A stretch of 64,000 nt of DNA. Source: an uncultured Bacteroidales bacterium. Its GTDB lineage: Bacteria; Bacteroidota; Bacteroidia; Bacteroidales; Paludibacteraceae. The translations under genes were made by a program, and so were the position numbers. The stretch is taken from NCBI GenBank assembly GCA_934692905.1, contig CAKUUM010000003.1:1-64000 (forward strand), in the 5' to 3' direction. Positions 9,676-19,046 of the stretch are shown piece after piece. The notes beneath the pieces are model-generated. The model was not told where the DNA came from. It was given only the letters and a program-made list of their open reading frames with translations, and searched no databases. Position 1 is the stretch's first letter, and each line of letters begins with the position of its first letter.

Positions 9676-10937
9676 CATTTGCGGCTGTTGATGACCTGTT
9701 CGTAGATGCGGCGGACTTTGAGTCCTGCATCGTACCAGCGGATATTGTTGACCTCTTCGCGTCCGAGCGCGTGGAGAGACTCGTACATCGCGGGGTAGGT
9801 GACGATGCCATAGATGGCATCCGCCATGGCCTCAATATCCCAGTAGTCAATCTTGATGGCATGGCTTAGAATCTCGGCGCAGCCCGATTGCTTGCTGATG
9901 ATAGACGGCGTGCCTACCTGCATCGCCTCCAATGGCGAGATGCCAAACGGTTCGCTGACACTGGGCATGACATAGACATCGCTTTCGGCGAGCATTTCCT
10001 GCACCTGCCTGCCGCGGAGAAAGCCTGTGAAATGGAACCTGTCGGCAATGCCGCGCTGCGCTACAAGGTCAATCATCTTGTTCATCATGTCACCATTGCC
10101 TGCCATCACGAAACGCACGCCCTTGGTCTTCTGCAACACGCGCGCAGCCGCCTCGACGAAGTATTCGGGCCCCTTCTGCATGGTGATGCGCCCGAGAAAG
10201 GTGACAATCTTGTCCTTGCGCGGAGTCTTGACGAAACTCTCGGGGTCCTTGAGTGGCTCAACGGCGTTGTGGACGGTGCTGACCTTGGCGGGGTCCTGGT
10301 GGTACTTCTCAATGACGATGTTGCGGGTCAAGTTGCTGACGCACATGATATGGTCGGCTTCGTCCATGCCGCGCTTCTCGATGGCATAAACGGTGGGGTT
10401 GACATTGCCGCGGCTACGGTCGAAATCGGTGGCATGTACGTGGATGACCAACGGTTTGCCGGAGATGTGCTTGGCGAAGACGCCCGCGGGATAGGTGAGC
10501 CAGTCGTGGCTGTGGATGATGTCGAAGTCAAGGCTGTTCGCCAGCACACTCGCCACCGCCTCGTAGTTGCCTATCTCCTCAAGGAGGTTGTCGGGGTAAC
10601 GTCCCGAGAATGCCACGCAGCCGAGGTCATCGGTGCCGATGCGGGTGTAGTCGTAGCGTATGCCGTCGCGGTAGTGGAAATACTCCTCGGGCGACATACG
10701 TCCCGCCATGCGCTGGTGCACATAGTCGTAACTATTGTCCTTCCAGACAATGGGAATGCTGTTGGCACCGATGATTTTGAGGAACGACTGGTCCTCGTCG
10801 CCCCACGGTTTGGGTATGACGAAGGTGATTTGCATATCACCCTGCTCCGCCATGCCGCGTGTGAGCCCGTAACTGGCTGTGCCCAATCCCCCCAAGATAT
10901 GCGGGGGGAACTCCCAACCAAACATCAACGCTTTCAT
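9675..10937 (-). CDS. GT4 glycosyltransferase, glycogen synthase-like
   Basis: A 420-aa cytoplasmic GT-B fold enzyme. The N-terminus MKALMFGWEFPPHILGGLG is typical of the Bacteroidales starch/glycogen synthase-like GT4 family. The donor-binding domain includes FLGRITMQKGPEYF and the E-x7-E motif EPFGISPLEAM. Its ATG overlaps the stop of the debranching enzyme (ATGA, 10934-10937), which supports a shared job in making glycogen. Synthase activity (ADP- or UDP-glucose donor) is inferred from family and neighbour, not directly visible. Confidence 0.85.
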   Translation of the reverse strand: MKALMFGWEFPPHILGGLGTASYGLTRGMAEQGDMQITFVIPKPWGDEDQSFLKIIGANSIPIVWKDNSYDYVHQRMAGRMSPEEYFHYRDGIRYDYTRIGTDDLGCVAFSGRYPDNLLEEIGNYEAVASVLANSLDFDIIHSHDWLTYPAGVFAKHISGKPLVIHVHATDFDRSRGNVNPTVYAIEKRGMDEADHIMCVSNLTRNIVIEKYHQDPAKVSTVHNAVEPLKDPESFVKTPRKDKIVTFLGRITMQKGPEYFVEAAARVLQKTKGVRFVMAGNGDMMNKMIDLVAQRGIADRFHFTGFLRGRQVQEMLAESDVYVMPSVSEPFGISPLEAMQVGTPSIISKQSGCAEILSHAIKIDYWDIEAMADAIYGIVTYPAMYESLHALGREEVNNIRWYDAGLKVRRIYEQVINSRK

Positions 10938-12871
10938 AACTCAAACTGCTTCAATGTGTTACATACTACAATCACTGCCGCTACACTGGGCGCGTAACTC
11001 ATGCCGCCATGCCCTTTGTAGGGCGGGTTGCCATCGTAGAGTTCGTTGAGCGTGCCGATGCAGAGTTCGCTCATTTCCGCCTCGTAGCCGATGAGCAGAC
11101 GGCGGATGAAACTCTCGCCGGAGTGCTGATACACACGCAGATACGCCTTGGCGTAGGCAGCGATGGTGCAGGGCCAGACAGGTCCGTTGTGGTAATTGCG
11201 GTCGCGCTCCAACTGCCCACCTATATATATAGGTCGGTAGTCGCCGCTCTTGGGCGAGATGGTGCGCAGCCCCTTGGGGGTGTAGAGTTCCTTGGTGCAG
11301 ATGTCCACCACTGCCTTTTGCTGGTGCTTGTCGAGCGGCGAGTAGGGCAGCGAGACTGCCAGTATCTGACAGGGGCGCACCTCTTTGTTGTGCTCCTCGG
11401 CGGTAACGTAGTCGTCGAGGTACAGGCCGTTCCAGAAGGTGCTGACGAAACTGTCTCTCGTTATCTCCGCCTGGTAGTCCATGAGGTCTGCCATCTGCTC
11501 GTGGTTCATCAGTCGCAGCATGTCTGCCGCGAAGTGCAAAGCATTGTACCACAGCGCGTTATGCTCAACTACGTAGCCCGTGCGCGGGGTGATAGGACGT
11601 CCGTCCTCCACGGCGCACATCCATGTGGCGGGACGCTCGGTGCCGTCCACCCAGAGGAGCCCGTTGTTGTGCAGGAAGAGACGCGGGTGCTGCTGCTTGC
11701 GGATGAAATTGACGATGTCCACCACGATTGCCCCGTACAGGCGTGCCGCCTCTTCGGCAGAGGTGTAGGCGGCGTAGTCCTGTATCGCCTTCACGAACCA
11801 GAGCAACGCATCGGGCTCGTCCATGCCGATGAGTTTGCAGGGCTTGCCGTCCATGAAAGCACGCACCTCGTCCATGGCGGTCTTGTTGACAATGGCATCC
11901 CAGTATTCGGATCGCCCGATGCCCATGGTGCACGCTGCCATCGAGATGAACTCCTCGCGCGCCGAGGCACGGAACCACGGGTAACCCGCCAGCAGATAGC
12001 ACTTGTCGCCCTCGCGTTTGTAGAACTGCGCTGCCGAGTTTTTGAGGCAGCCAAACATGTTATCCCGCGGCACGCGACGCGCTAACTCTTTGGTCCACAG
12101 CGTCTTCAATGTGCTTGTCTTCACCTCGCTGATGCCCGCCGAGAAGATGACGCTCTCGCCACGCTTCATGGGCATCTCAAACCACCCGGGCACCAACTGG
12201 TCTTCCTTGTAGTCGTAGCCGCGCTCCTGCTCCTTCTGATATTCTATCCCCTTGTACCACTGCGGGTTATGCGTATATTCCACCCGCTTGGAGCACTGCA
12301 TATATAGTTCGGGGAACTCCTCGTACATGCGGCACGCGCGTCCGTTCTGCACCTCGCGCATGTCGGAGTTGGCACGGTCGTTCTCGTGCGTCAGTTCGTT
12401 CACGCTGCGGAATGCCAGAAAGGGTTTCAGGCGCAGCGTGGTGGGCGAATGAGCCTCCACCAGCGTGTAGCGGATTAGCACGCGCGGCTCGAAACTGACG
12501 AGCATGCGCTCCTTGGTCAGGATGACACCGCCCACACGGTAGGTGGTCTTGCTAATCACCTCACAATCAAACTCGCGGATATACTTGTGCCCGTTGGGCG
12601 AATAGACGTTGTCGCCGTACTTGTGGATGCCGAGATTGAACTCCGCGCCGTGCTGAATCACCGTCTCGTCGAGGCTGCCGAGCAGCACGTAGTTGTCCTC
12701 GGGCACCTGCTCCCACAGCGGCACCACCAACTGACCGTGGTACTTGCGCGTGTTGCAATCCACGATGGTGGTCGAGTTGTACGCGCCCGCACGGTTGGTG
12801 CGAATCATTTCCTTGCTCAGGCTGCGCTCCAGATTGATGAGCAGTGTCTTGTCAAAATTCAGGTAACTCAT
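10934..12871 (-). CDS. Glycogen debranching enzyme (amylo-alpha-1,6-glucosidase, GH133-like)
   Basis: A 645-aa cytoplasmic enzyme that removes alpha-1,6 branches of glycogen. The N-terminal beta domain (about 1-260) has the family pattern TNRAGAYNSTTIVDCNTRKYHG. The C-terminal (alpha/alpha)6 barrel holds LLWVDGTE near residue 400 and the block NYHNGPVWPCTIAAYAKA followed by GGMSYAPSVAAV. Four bases separate it from manC upstream and its stop overlaps the GT4 gene downstream, so the three form an operon read from the promoter at 14081-14112. Confidence 0.9.
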   Translation of the reverse strand: MSYLNFDKTLLINLERSLSKEMIRTNRAGAYNSTTIVDCNTRKYHGQLVVPLWEQVPEDNYVLLGSLDETVIQHGAEFNLGIHKYGDNVYSPNGHKYIREFDCEVISKTTYRVGGVILTKERMLVSFEPRVLIRYTLVEAHSPTTLRLKPFLAFRSVNELTHENDRANSDMREVQNGRACRMYEEFPELYMQCSKRVEYTHNPQWYKGIEYQKEQERGYDYKEDQLVPGWFEMPMKRGESVIFSAGISEVKTSTLKTLWTKELARRVPRDNMFGCLKNSAAQFYKREGDKCYLLAGYPWFRASAREEFISMAACTMGIGRSEYWDAIVNKTAMDEVRAFMDGKPCKLIGMDEPDALLWFVKAIQDYAAYTSAEEAARLYGAIVVDIVNFIRKQQHPRLFLHNNGLLWVDGTERPATWMCAVEDGRPITPRTGYVVEHNALWYNALHFAADMLRLMNHEQMADLMDYQAEITRDSFVSTFWNGLYLDDYVTAEEHNKEVRPCQILAVSLPYSPLDKHQQKAVVDICTKELYTPKGLRTISPKSGDYRPIYIGGQLERDRNYHNGPVWPCTIAAYAKAYLRVYQHSGESFIRRLLIGYEAEMSELCIGTLNELYDGNPPYKGHGGMSYAPSVAAVIVVCNTLKQFEL

Positions 12872-12875
12872 TGTA

Positions 12876-14027
12876 TCAGTTGAACTTAGAGTCGTACTTC
12901 ACCTCCGCATCCATGCAGAACTGCCGTATCTGTTGTTCGGCGTCGCGCTTGCAAATCAGCAGTACGCCGTCCGACTCCGCCACAATCGTGTCCTCCAACC
13001 CCTGAATCACCGCCAGATGCCCCTCGGGCAGCGTCACGATATTACCTTTGCTGTCGTAGTACGATGTCTCGGCGTGCAGCGTAACATTTTGGTTTTCATC
13101 CTTTTCGCTCAACTCATACAGCGAACCCCATGTGCCCAAATCGCTCCAGCCGAAGTCGCTCGGCATCACGTACACGTTCTTCGCCTTTTCCATCACGCCA
13201 TAGTCAATCGACACATTCGGGCAGGTGGGGAACATCTCCTGAATGAACGACTCCTCGTGGTCGGTACCCATGCTGTCCTCGCCCGCCATGAATTTCTCCA
13301 CCACTTCGGGCAGGAATTCGCGGAATGCGGCACGTATCGCGCGCAGGTTCCACAGGAAGATGCCCGAGTTCCAGAAGAAATCGCCGCTCTCCACAAACAC
13401 TTTCGCCAACGCCAATTCGGGCTTTTCCGTGAACGCACGCACCTTGCAGATGCTGCCCTCATCCATGGGCTGCCCGCTCTCGGCCTGGATATAGCCGTAG
13501 CCCGTCTCGGGGCGTGTGGGCTTCATGCCGAGGGTCAGCAGCGCATCGTGGTTGCCGATGAACTCGAATCCGCGACGGATGGCGTCTTGGAACTTCTCTT
13601 CTTGCAGTATCAGGTGGTCGCTCGGGGCCACTACTATGTTGGCATTCAGCCGGTTATCATCCCATGGCACATCCTTGCCCACGCCTGCTCGCTGGCGTAC
13701 CATCGACTTGATATGCGCCACCGCATACGCGATACACGGTGCCGTATTGCGGCGTGCAGGCTCGCACAGCACCTGCTCTACGGTCAGGTCGGGCACCTGC
13801 TGAAGCACGGTCTCCAAATAGCGTACATTGGTGACTACCAGCATGTTCTCTATCGGCACTAACGGACGAAACCTATCCACCGTCATCTGCAACAGGCTCT
13901 TGCCCGTGCCAAAGAAGTCCAGAAACTGTTTGGGTTTGCTATTCCTGCTGAACGGCCAGAAGCGGCTGCCAACGCCGCCCGCCATAATGACACAATAATT
14001 GTTTTGCGTTGCCATATCGTTATTCAT
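12876..14027 (-). CDS. manC: Mannose-1-phosphate guanylyltransferase
   Basis: A 383-aa nucleotidyltransferase making GDP-mannose from GTP and mannose-1-phosphate for glycans. The nucleotide-binding signature AGGVGSRFWPFSR is at residues 16-28; VAPSDHLIL and the C-terminal block GLEDTIVAESDGVLLICKR are also typical. The isomerase domain of long ManC proteins is absent. Start 14027 is the first ATG; ATG at 14015 (MATQNNYCVIM) is equally possible. It is the first gene of the operon with the debranching enzyme and glycogen GT4. Confidence 0.9.
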   Translation of the reverse strand: MNNDMATQNNYCVIMAGGVGSRFWPFSRNSKPKQFLDFFGTGKSLLQMTVDRFRPLVPIENMLVVTNVRYLETVLQQVPDLTVEQVLCEPARRNTAPCIAYAVAHIKSMVRQRAGVGKDVPWDDNRLNANIVVAPSDHLILQEEKFQDAIRRGFEFIGNHDALLTLGMKPTRPETGYGYIQAESGQPMDEGSICKVRAFTEKPELALAKVFVESGDFFWNSGIFLWNLRAIRAAFREFLPEVVEKFMAGEDSMGTDHEESFIQEMFPTCPNVSIDYGVMEKAKNVYVMPSDFGWSDLGTWGSLYELSEKDENQNVTLHAETSYYDSKGNIVTLPEGHLAVIQGLEDTIVAESDGVLLICKRDAEQQIRQFCMDAEVKYDSKFN

Positions 14028-14080
14028 TATTGTTATTCTGATTTTGTTGCATTAAAATAAGGTTCCTGTTATCAAGCGCG

Positions 14081-14112
14081 CAAAGTTACGACTTTTTTTG
14101 TATATTTGCAAA
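14081..14112 (-). promoter_or_regulatory. Promoter for the manC-debranching-GT4 operon
   Basis: On the minus strand TTTG (14112-14109) and TAACTTTG (14088-14081) are 20 bases apart, matching the Bacteroidota promoter pattern, about 55 bases before the manC start. Confidence 0.75.
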
Positions 14113-14253
14113 TACATTTTTTGTGTTACAAAACTGCATATTCGAAACCGATATGTGCAACCTGCCCTGCGCAAACGTAGAGTTATCCGCGGGGAAAGGT
14201 CAGGGAAAGATCGGGGAAAAATGCCGTGTGAGGTTGCGTGTGCGCAGCCGAGT

Positions 14254-15084
14254 TTATATAGCCGTTTCGGGGAACTGCTTTTGCTCGTACCTGTTGATTT
14301 GTGCAGTTGCCACTCTGAGATTCTGCTCCAATTGGCGGATATCCTTCATCAGGAACCCTAACCGGTAGGTTTCGGTGAGGGCAGTCTTCTCCTTGTCGGA
14401 CAGGTAATAGACCCACGCTTTGGCGGGTGCGTCCCCCTCTCCGCGGACTCGAATGCGCGAGGACTGGTGGGTACTGACAAAATTGAGCAGTTGAAGTGCT
14501 GTAGCGTCTTCGAGGGTCATTATCTCGTGCCAGCCTTCGGCATTAAAACTATGGTTGGTTCCCGTGTAGCGGCTATCTTCGTCGTCGGCAGAAAGGGTGA
14601 TGGATGTTTGCCCTACTTTGGCCGCGCCAAAATAATAACTCTTGACAATAGTGAGACGGTCGTCACGCACATATGCTTGGAGGAAGTTGCGCGAAGTGTT
14701 GCTGCCCGTGGCAAGCAGCCGGTGCACGTAGCGCCCGTGGTCCTCATATTGGTTATTTTTTTCGTAGCGGAAATGCTTGAGCAGGACATCGGCCTGCGGA
14801 AGGAGCGTGGTGAGCAACGAGTCGGAGTAGGCGAAAGTCCGTTTTGCTTCGAGGTAGGAGATGCTGTCTTGCAGTGCTTTGGCGGCACGGCGTTGGGCTA
14901 CCTCGCGGGGGTAGGTGTGATGAACGGAGTCAAGCAACACGTTGGCAGCACGCCACTGACCGTTGTCCACAAGGGATTGTGCTTCAGCAACGAGGGCAGA
15001 TGCGCGAGTCTCGTCGTTGGGACGGCAAGCCGAAAAACAGACAGCCACTGCGCAGCCTGTGAGGAGGGCAAAAAGAGACTTCAT
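14254..15084 (-). CDS. Lipoprotein of unknown function with coiled-coil C-terminus
   Basis: A 276-aa protein with a lipoprotein signal peptide (MKSLFALLTGCAVAVCFSAC, lipobox F-S-A-C). Residues about 25-100 look helical and TPR-like (ALVAEAQSLVDNGQWRAANVLLDSV). The middle is a beta-rich unit around YYFGAAKVGQTSITLSAD, and the last 60 residues (DKEKTALTETYRLGFLMKDIRQLEQNLR) are predicted coiled coil. Similar TPR-like lipoproteins occur in Bacteroidales without known function. It is transcribed alone, divergent from the TPR lipoprotein at 15252. Confidence 0.7.
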   Translation of the reverse strand: MKSLFALLTGCAVAVCFSACRPNDETRASALVAEAQSLVDNGQWRAANVLLDSVHHTYPREVAQRRAAKALQDSISYLEAKRTFAYSDSLLTTLLPQADVLLKHFRYEKNNQYEDHGRYVHRLLATGSNTSRNFLQAYVRDDRLTIVKSYYFGAAKVGQTSITLSADDEDSRYTGTNHSFNAEGWHEIMTLEDATALQLLNFVSTHQSSRIRVRGEGDAPAKAWVYYLSDKEKTALTETYRLGFLMKDIRQLEQNLRVATAQINRYEQKQFPETAI

Positions 15085-15110
15085 AATATATAGGTCGTCA
15101 AAAACGAATG

Positions 15111-15118
15111 CAAAAATA
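15111..15118 (-). promoter_or_regulatory. Possible -7 box for the lipoprotein at 14254-15084
   Basis: TATTTTTG on the minus strand fits TAnnTTTG and lies 27 bases before the start codon. No well-spaced -33 box is obvious, so this is weaker than the others. Confidence 0.4.
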
Positions 15119-15167
15119 CAAAGAATAGTTCAAAAACCGAAAAAAAGACGAAAAAAAGTGCATTATC

Positions 15168-15198
15168 TTGGTGAATTGCAGTTTTTTTAGTACTTTTG
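15168..15198 (+). promoter_or_regulatory. Promoter for the TPR lipoprotein at 15252
   Basis: TTG at 15168-15170 and TACTTTTG at 15191-15198, 20 bases apart, match the Bacteroidota promoter pattern; the ATG is 53 bases downstream of the -7 box. Confidence 0.7.
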
Positions 15199-15251
15199 CA
15201 GCCGATAAGGTAGCAAATAAAAATTAAATAATATAACAAACCTTTATTAGT

Positions 15252-16937
15252 ATGAAGAAATCGTTATTCTTTGTGTCAGTACTTGCGGCAGCAATGCTGA
15301 CTTCATGCGGAAAACCTGTTGCTCCGGAGCAGGTGACCGTTAACCCCAGTCCGCTGACGGTGGTTGGAGACAAAGTGAATGCAGACATCACGGGTACATT
15401 CCCGGTCAAGAAGTTCTCGAAAAAGGCTATTGTAACCATCACTCCTGTGCTCAAATATGAAGGGGGTGAGGCGTTGGGTGCGCCTGTGACTTATGTTGGC
15501 GAGAAGGCCAAAGAGAATGGCAAGACGGTGTCGTACAAGCAGGGCGCTCGTTACAAACAGACCGCTTCGTTTGACTACGTACCCGCTATGGCTAAGTCGG
15601 AGTTGTACCTGCGCTTTACGGCAAAGAACGGCAACAAAGAGGTGGTTATTCCTGATATGAAAGTGGCTGACGGTGTGGTTGCTACCGTTAAGTTGGCTGA
15701 TGCTAAGGAGATTGAGCCGCAAATCACGGCTGACAAGTTCCAGCGTATCATCCAAGAGATGCAAGAGGCTGATATCCGCTTCCTTATCCAGCAATCCAAC
15801 CTGCGTAACTCGGAACTCAAGTCGCAGGAAATGAAGGACTTGCAGGCTGCTATCAAGGATGCAGACAAGGACGAGAAGAAGGCTATCAACAAACTCGAGG
15901 TATCGGGTTATGCTTCTCCTGATGGCGGTGTGAAACTGAACACCACTCTGGCTGACGCCCGTCAGGCAAATGCGCAGAAGTACCTGCAACAGCAACTGAA
16001 GAAGAATAAGGTGAAAGCCGACATTGAGTCGTCGGTTACCGCTCAGGACTGGGAGGGTTTCCAGAAGGCTATGGAGGAGAGCAATATTCAGGACAAGGAC
16101 CTCGTACTCCGCGTGCTGAGCATGTACAGCGACCCCGAGGAGCGTGAAGCACAAATCAAGAACCTGAGTGCCGTTTACAAGACGATTGCCGAGGAGATTC
16201 TGCCCGAACTGCGCCGCAGCCGCCTCATTCTGACTACCGACCTGATTGGCAAGTCCGACGAGGAGATTGCCGAACTCGCAAAGAACGACCCCGCTGCCCT
16301 CAACGTAGAGGAACTGCTCTATTCGGCTACCCTCACCAGCGATGCCAACGAGAAGATGGCTATCTACAAGAAGGCTGTTGAACTCTTCCCTAACGACTAC
16401 CGCGGATACAACAACATGGGTATGCTCTACTTCAAGCAAGGCAGCATTGCAGAGGCTCGTCGCAGTTACACGCAGGCGCTGAAGATTGCCGCTAACAACC
16501 CTGATGTCAACTACAACGCAGGTGTGGCTGCTATGGCAGACAACGACTTGAAGATGGCTGAGCAATACCTCGGCAAGGCTGCTGGTACCGAAGGCAACCT
16601 GAATGCCGCTATGGGTACGCTCTACACCATGAAGGGCGACTATGCTGCCGCTAAGAAAGCCTATGGCACAAAGCCCAGCAACAATGCCGCTGTTCAACAA
16701 ATCCTCAACGAGGACTATGCAGGTGCCCGTCAGACCTTGGCTAAGGTGGAGAACCCCAATGCAACGACTGCTTACCTGGCTGCTATCGTAGGTGCTCGCA
16801 CCAATGACCGCGACGCTGTATATAGCAACCTGAAGGCTGCCGTAGCACGTGACGCACAGTTTGCCAAGAAAGCACAGAAGGATATTGAGTTCGCTAAATA
16901 CCAAGAGGACGCTCAGTTCCAGGCAATCATAAAATAA
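15252..16937 (+). CDS. TPR/OmpA-like outer-membrane lipoprotein
   Basis: A 561-aa lipoprotein (signal MKKSLFFVSVLAAAMLTSC, lipobox L-T-S-C). Residues about 20-130 form a beta domain; about 160-300 is an OmpA-like segment with LEVSGYASPDGGVKLN, the pattern seen in peptidoglycan-associated lipoproteins; about 350-550 carries TPR repeats (NDYRGYNNMGMLYFKQGSIAEARRSY). The family is common in Bacteroidales and probably ties the outer membrane to the wall or scaffolds a complex; the exact role is unknown. Its stop overlaps the next start (TAATG at 16935). The codon use (many GCT, GGT, lysine AAG) suggests high expression. Confidence 0.8.
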   Translation: MKKSLFFVSVLAAAMLTSCGKPVAPEQVTVNPSPLTVVGDKVNADITGTFPVKKFSKKAIVTITPVLKYEGGEALGAPVTYVGEKAKENGKTVSYKQGARYKQTASFDYVPAMAKSELYLRFTAKNGNKEVVIPDMKVADGVVATVKLADAKEIEPQITADKFQRIIQEMQEADIRFLIQQSNLRNSELKSQEMKDLQAAIKDADKDEKKAINKLEVSGYASPDGGVKLNTTLADARQANAQKYLQQQLKKNKVKADIESSVTAQDWEGFQKAMEESNIQDKDLVLRVLSMYSDPEEREAQIKNLSAVYKTIAEEILPELRRSRLILTTDLIGKSDEEIAELAKNDPAALNVEELLYSATLTSDANEKMAIYKKAVELFPNDYRGYNNMGMLYFKQGSIAEARRSYTQALKIAANNPDVNYNAGVAAMADNDLKMAEQYLGKAAGTEGNLNAAMGTLYTMKGDYAAAKKAYGTKPSNNAAVQQILNEDYAGARQTLAKVENPNATTAYLAAIVGARTNDRDAVYSNLKAAVARDAQFAKKAQKDIEFAKYQEDAQFQAIIK

Positions 16938-17176
16938 TGTCGATACTTTTCCCGAAAGTACCGAAACCACGTGAGTGGGACTACCGCCCCATTTACTACG
17001 ATAAAGAGAAGGAGGCGCGCAAGGATAAACTTGCGCGTCTTCATCGTGGTTCGTTCCGTGAGGCACACGAGGCGAACACCCGCAAGCGCAAAGACGATGC
17101 ACGCCGCAAGTCCAAGTTGGCGTTTTGGATAGCCCTCTTGGCGATGTTGCTGTTTGCGTTCTATTATCTGCTGTAG
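16937..17176 (+). CDS. Small single-pass membrane protein
   Basis: A 79-aa protein with a highly charged N-terminus rich in Lys/Arg/Asp (residues 10-58) and one C-terminal membrane helix (LAFWIALLAMLLFAFYYLL, 60-78), so the basic part probably faces the cytoplasm. It overlaps the TPR lipoprotein stop (TAATG) and lies 67 bases before mutL. No family is recognised; the translational overlap with a lipoprotein gene suggests an envelope role. Confidence 0.65.
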   Translation: MSILFPKVPKPREWDYRPIYYDKEKEARKDKLARLHRGSFREAHEANTRKRKDDARRKSKLAFWIALLAMLLFAFYYLL

Positions 17177-17243
17177 GAATCACCGCCCGTTAGCAGGTCC
17201 CGTTGGGGGATTGTCGCGGGTCTCACATAGAGAATAATAGGTC

Positions 17244-19046
17244 ATGACGGACATCATTCACTTACTTCCCGACAGTGTCGCCAACCAGATAGCGGCAGGC
17301 GAGGTGATACAGCGCCCCGCCTCGTGCCTGAAGGAGTTGGTGGAGAACTCGTTGGACGCGGGGGCTACGCATATCCGTGTCATTGTCCGTGACGCAGGGC
17401 GCACGCTCCTGCAGGTGGTGGACGACGGCAAGGGCATGAGTCCCACCGATGCGCGCATGGCGTTTGAGCGGCATGCCACCTCCAAGATTGCCCAAGCATC
17501 CGACCTCTTCCAACTGCGCACCATGGGATTCCGCGGTGAAGCCCTTGCGAGTATATGTGCCGTGGCGCAGGTGGAGTTGCAGACGCGCCGACCCGAGGAC
17601 GAGATAGGTACGCTCCTTGAGATAGCAGGCTCCGAGGTCACCCGGCAGGAACCGGTGCAATGTCCCGTAGGCACCAATATGCGCGTCAAGAACCTATTCT
17701 ATAATGTCCCCGCACGCCGTAAGTTCCTCAAGACCGACCAGACCGAACTGCGCAACCTGTTGGCTGAATATCACCGCATTGTGCTCGTCAATCCCGACGT
17801 GCAGTTCACCTTTGTCAGCAACGACGAGATACTCTCCGAACTGCCGGTCGGCACCACCAAACAGCGTATCGAAGCAGTCTTCGGGCACTCGTCCAAACCT
17901 TTCACAGGGCAGTTGGTGGATGTATCCACCCGCACCGAATTGGTGAATATCTGCGGCTTTGTCGGCAAGCCCGAGTCGGCGGGCAAGAACAGTCAGCAGT
18001 ATATGTTCGTGAATGGCCGCTATATGCGCCATCCCTATTTCCACAAGGCTGTGATGACCGCTTATGCGGGTATGCTCCAGCCCGACCACAACCCCTCCTA
18101 TTTCATCTATTTCGACATACATCCCGACGCGATAGATGTCAATATCCACCCCACCAAGACCGAAATCAAGTTCGCCGATGAGCAGGCTATCTTCCAAATC
18201 CTGTTGGCATCGGTACGCGAGGCGTTGGGCAAATTCAATGTAGCCCCCTCGCTGGACTTCACCACGGAGTCTCGGTTGGATATGCCGCAGACGGCACTCG
18301 GCAACAGGTCCTTTGCCATACCGCAGATACAAACCGACCCTAACTACAACCCTTTCAAGTCGCAAAACCGGCGTTCAAACCCTGTTTCACAACCGTGGGA
18401 ACGCCTTTATGATAATATCCCCTGTCCCGCAAGTGCGCAGGAACCGGAGCCGATAACCCCGCTCTTCACCCTGCCGCAGATAGGCGACGACACGCCCCTC
18501 CTCCAATCGCAGGGCAAATACATCGTGGCACCTGCGGACGGCGGATTGCTGTTGGTGCACCAGCACCGCGCCCACATGGCGGTTCTCTACCGCGAACTGG
18601 CGGAGCAACTGCACTCGCACCACGGCATCACACAGCCTGTCCTCTTCCCCGAGGTGATAGAATTGTCGCCGGACGACTTGCACACGTTGCAAAGCCTGCT
18701 GGCAGACCTGCAGGCAGTGGGTTTCATCCTCGAGCAGTTCTCGCCCAATGCCTACAGCATTACTTCCGTGCCCGCCTTGTTGGGGCAGCAGAACGCCTCC
18801 GAGACTCTCCTGCAAGTCATTCACCAGGTGCAGGACACTGGCTCCACCGCCTCCGACGAGTGGCAGAAGACCGTAGCCCTGTCTTTGGCGGACCGAATGG
18901 CTATCCCCGTAGGCAAGACGCTGACGGACAACGAGATGCGCGACTTGCTCCGGCGCCTGTTGCAGCACACCGACTCGCGCTACCTCCCCAATGGTCAAAC
19001 CATATTCACCATACTCACCAATGATGACCTCCAAAAGTATTTCTAA
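17244..19046 (+). CDS. mutL: DNA mismatch repair protein MutL
   Basis: A 600-aa GHKL ATPase that links MutS to strand removal. N-terminal motifs are VANQIAAGEVIQRPASCLKE (residues 12-31), ELVENSLDAGAT, DDGKGM, RHATSKI and GFRGEAL. A variable linker (about 330-430) leads to the C-terminal dimerisation domain. The endonuclease motif DQHA(x)2E(x)4E of nicking MutLs is here HQHRAHMAVLYRE, lacking the first Asp and the Glu; Bacteroidota MutLs often deviate here. Its 3' end overlaps the start of the phosphoesterase gene by 26 bases in another frame. Confidence 0.95.
   Translation: MTDIIHLLPDSVANQIAAGEVIQRPASCLKELVENSLDAGATHIRVIVRDAGRTLLQVVDDGKGMSPTDARMAFERHATSKIAQASDLFQLRTMGFRGEALASICAVAQVELQTRRPEDEIGTLLEIAGSEVTRQEPVQCPVGTNMRVKNLFYNVPARRKFLKTDQTELRNLLAEYHRIVLVNPDVQFTFVSNDEILSELPVGTTKQRIEAVFGHSSKPFTGQLVDVSTRTELVNICGFVGKPESAGKNSQQYMFVNGRYMRHPYFHKAVMTAYAGMLQPDHNPSYFIYFDIHPDAIDVNIHPTKTEIKFADEQAIFQILLASVREALGKFNVAPSLDFTTESRLDMPQTALGNRSFAIPQIQTDPNYNPFKSQNRRSNPVSQPWERLYDNIPCPASAQEPEPITPLFTLPQIGDDTPLLQSQGKYIVAPADGGLLLVHQHRAHMAVLYRELAEQLHSHHGITQPVLFPEVIELSPDDLHTLQSLLADLQAVGFILEQFSPNAYSITSVPALLGQQNASETLLQVIHQVQDTGSTASDEWQKTVALSLADRMAIPVGKTLTDNEMRDLLRRLLQHTDSRYLPNGQTIFTILTNDDLQKYF

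Noticed and set aside
10106..12758. Many medium frames in other phases of the GT4 and debranching genes
   Set aside because: Shadows caused by GC-rich third positions; the real frames have clear motifs.
15303..17183. 626-codon open frame antisense to the TPR lipoprotein
   Set aside because: Shadow of a highly biased coding sequence; Leu/Val/Ser-rich translation without motif, no promoter.
17177..17243. Possible relation of the mutL leader to 53766-53800 (shared GACCCGCGACA)
   Set aside because: Only about 11 bases match, too short to separate from chance.
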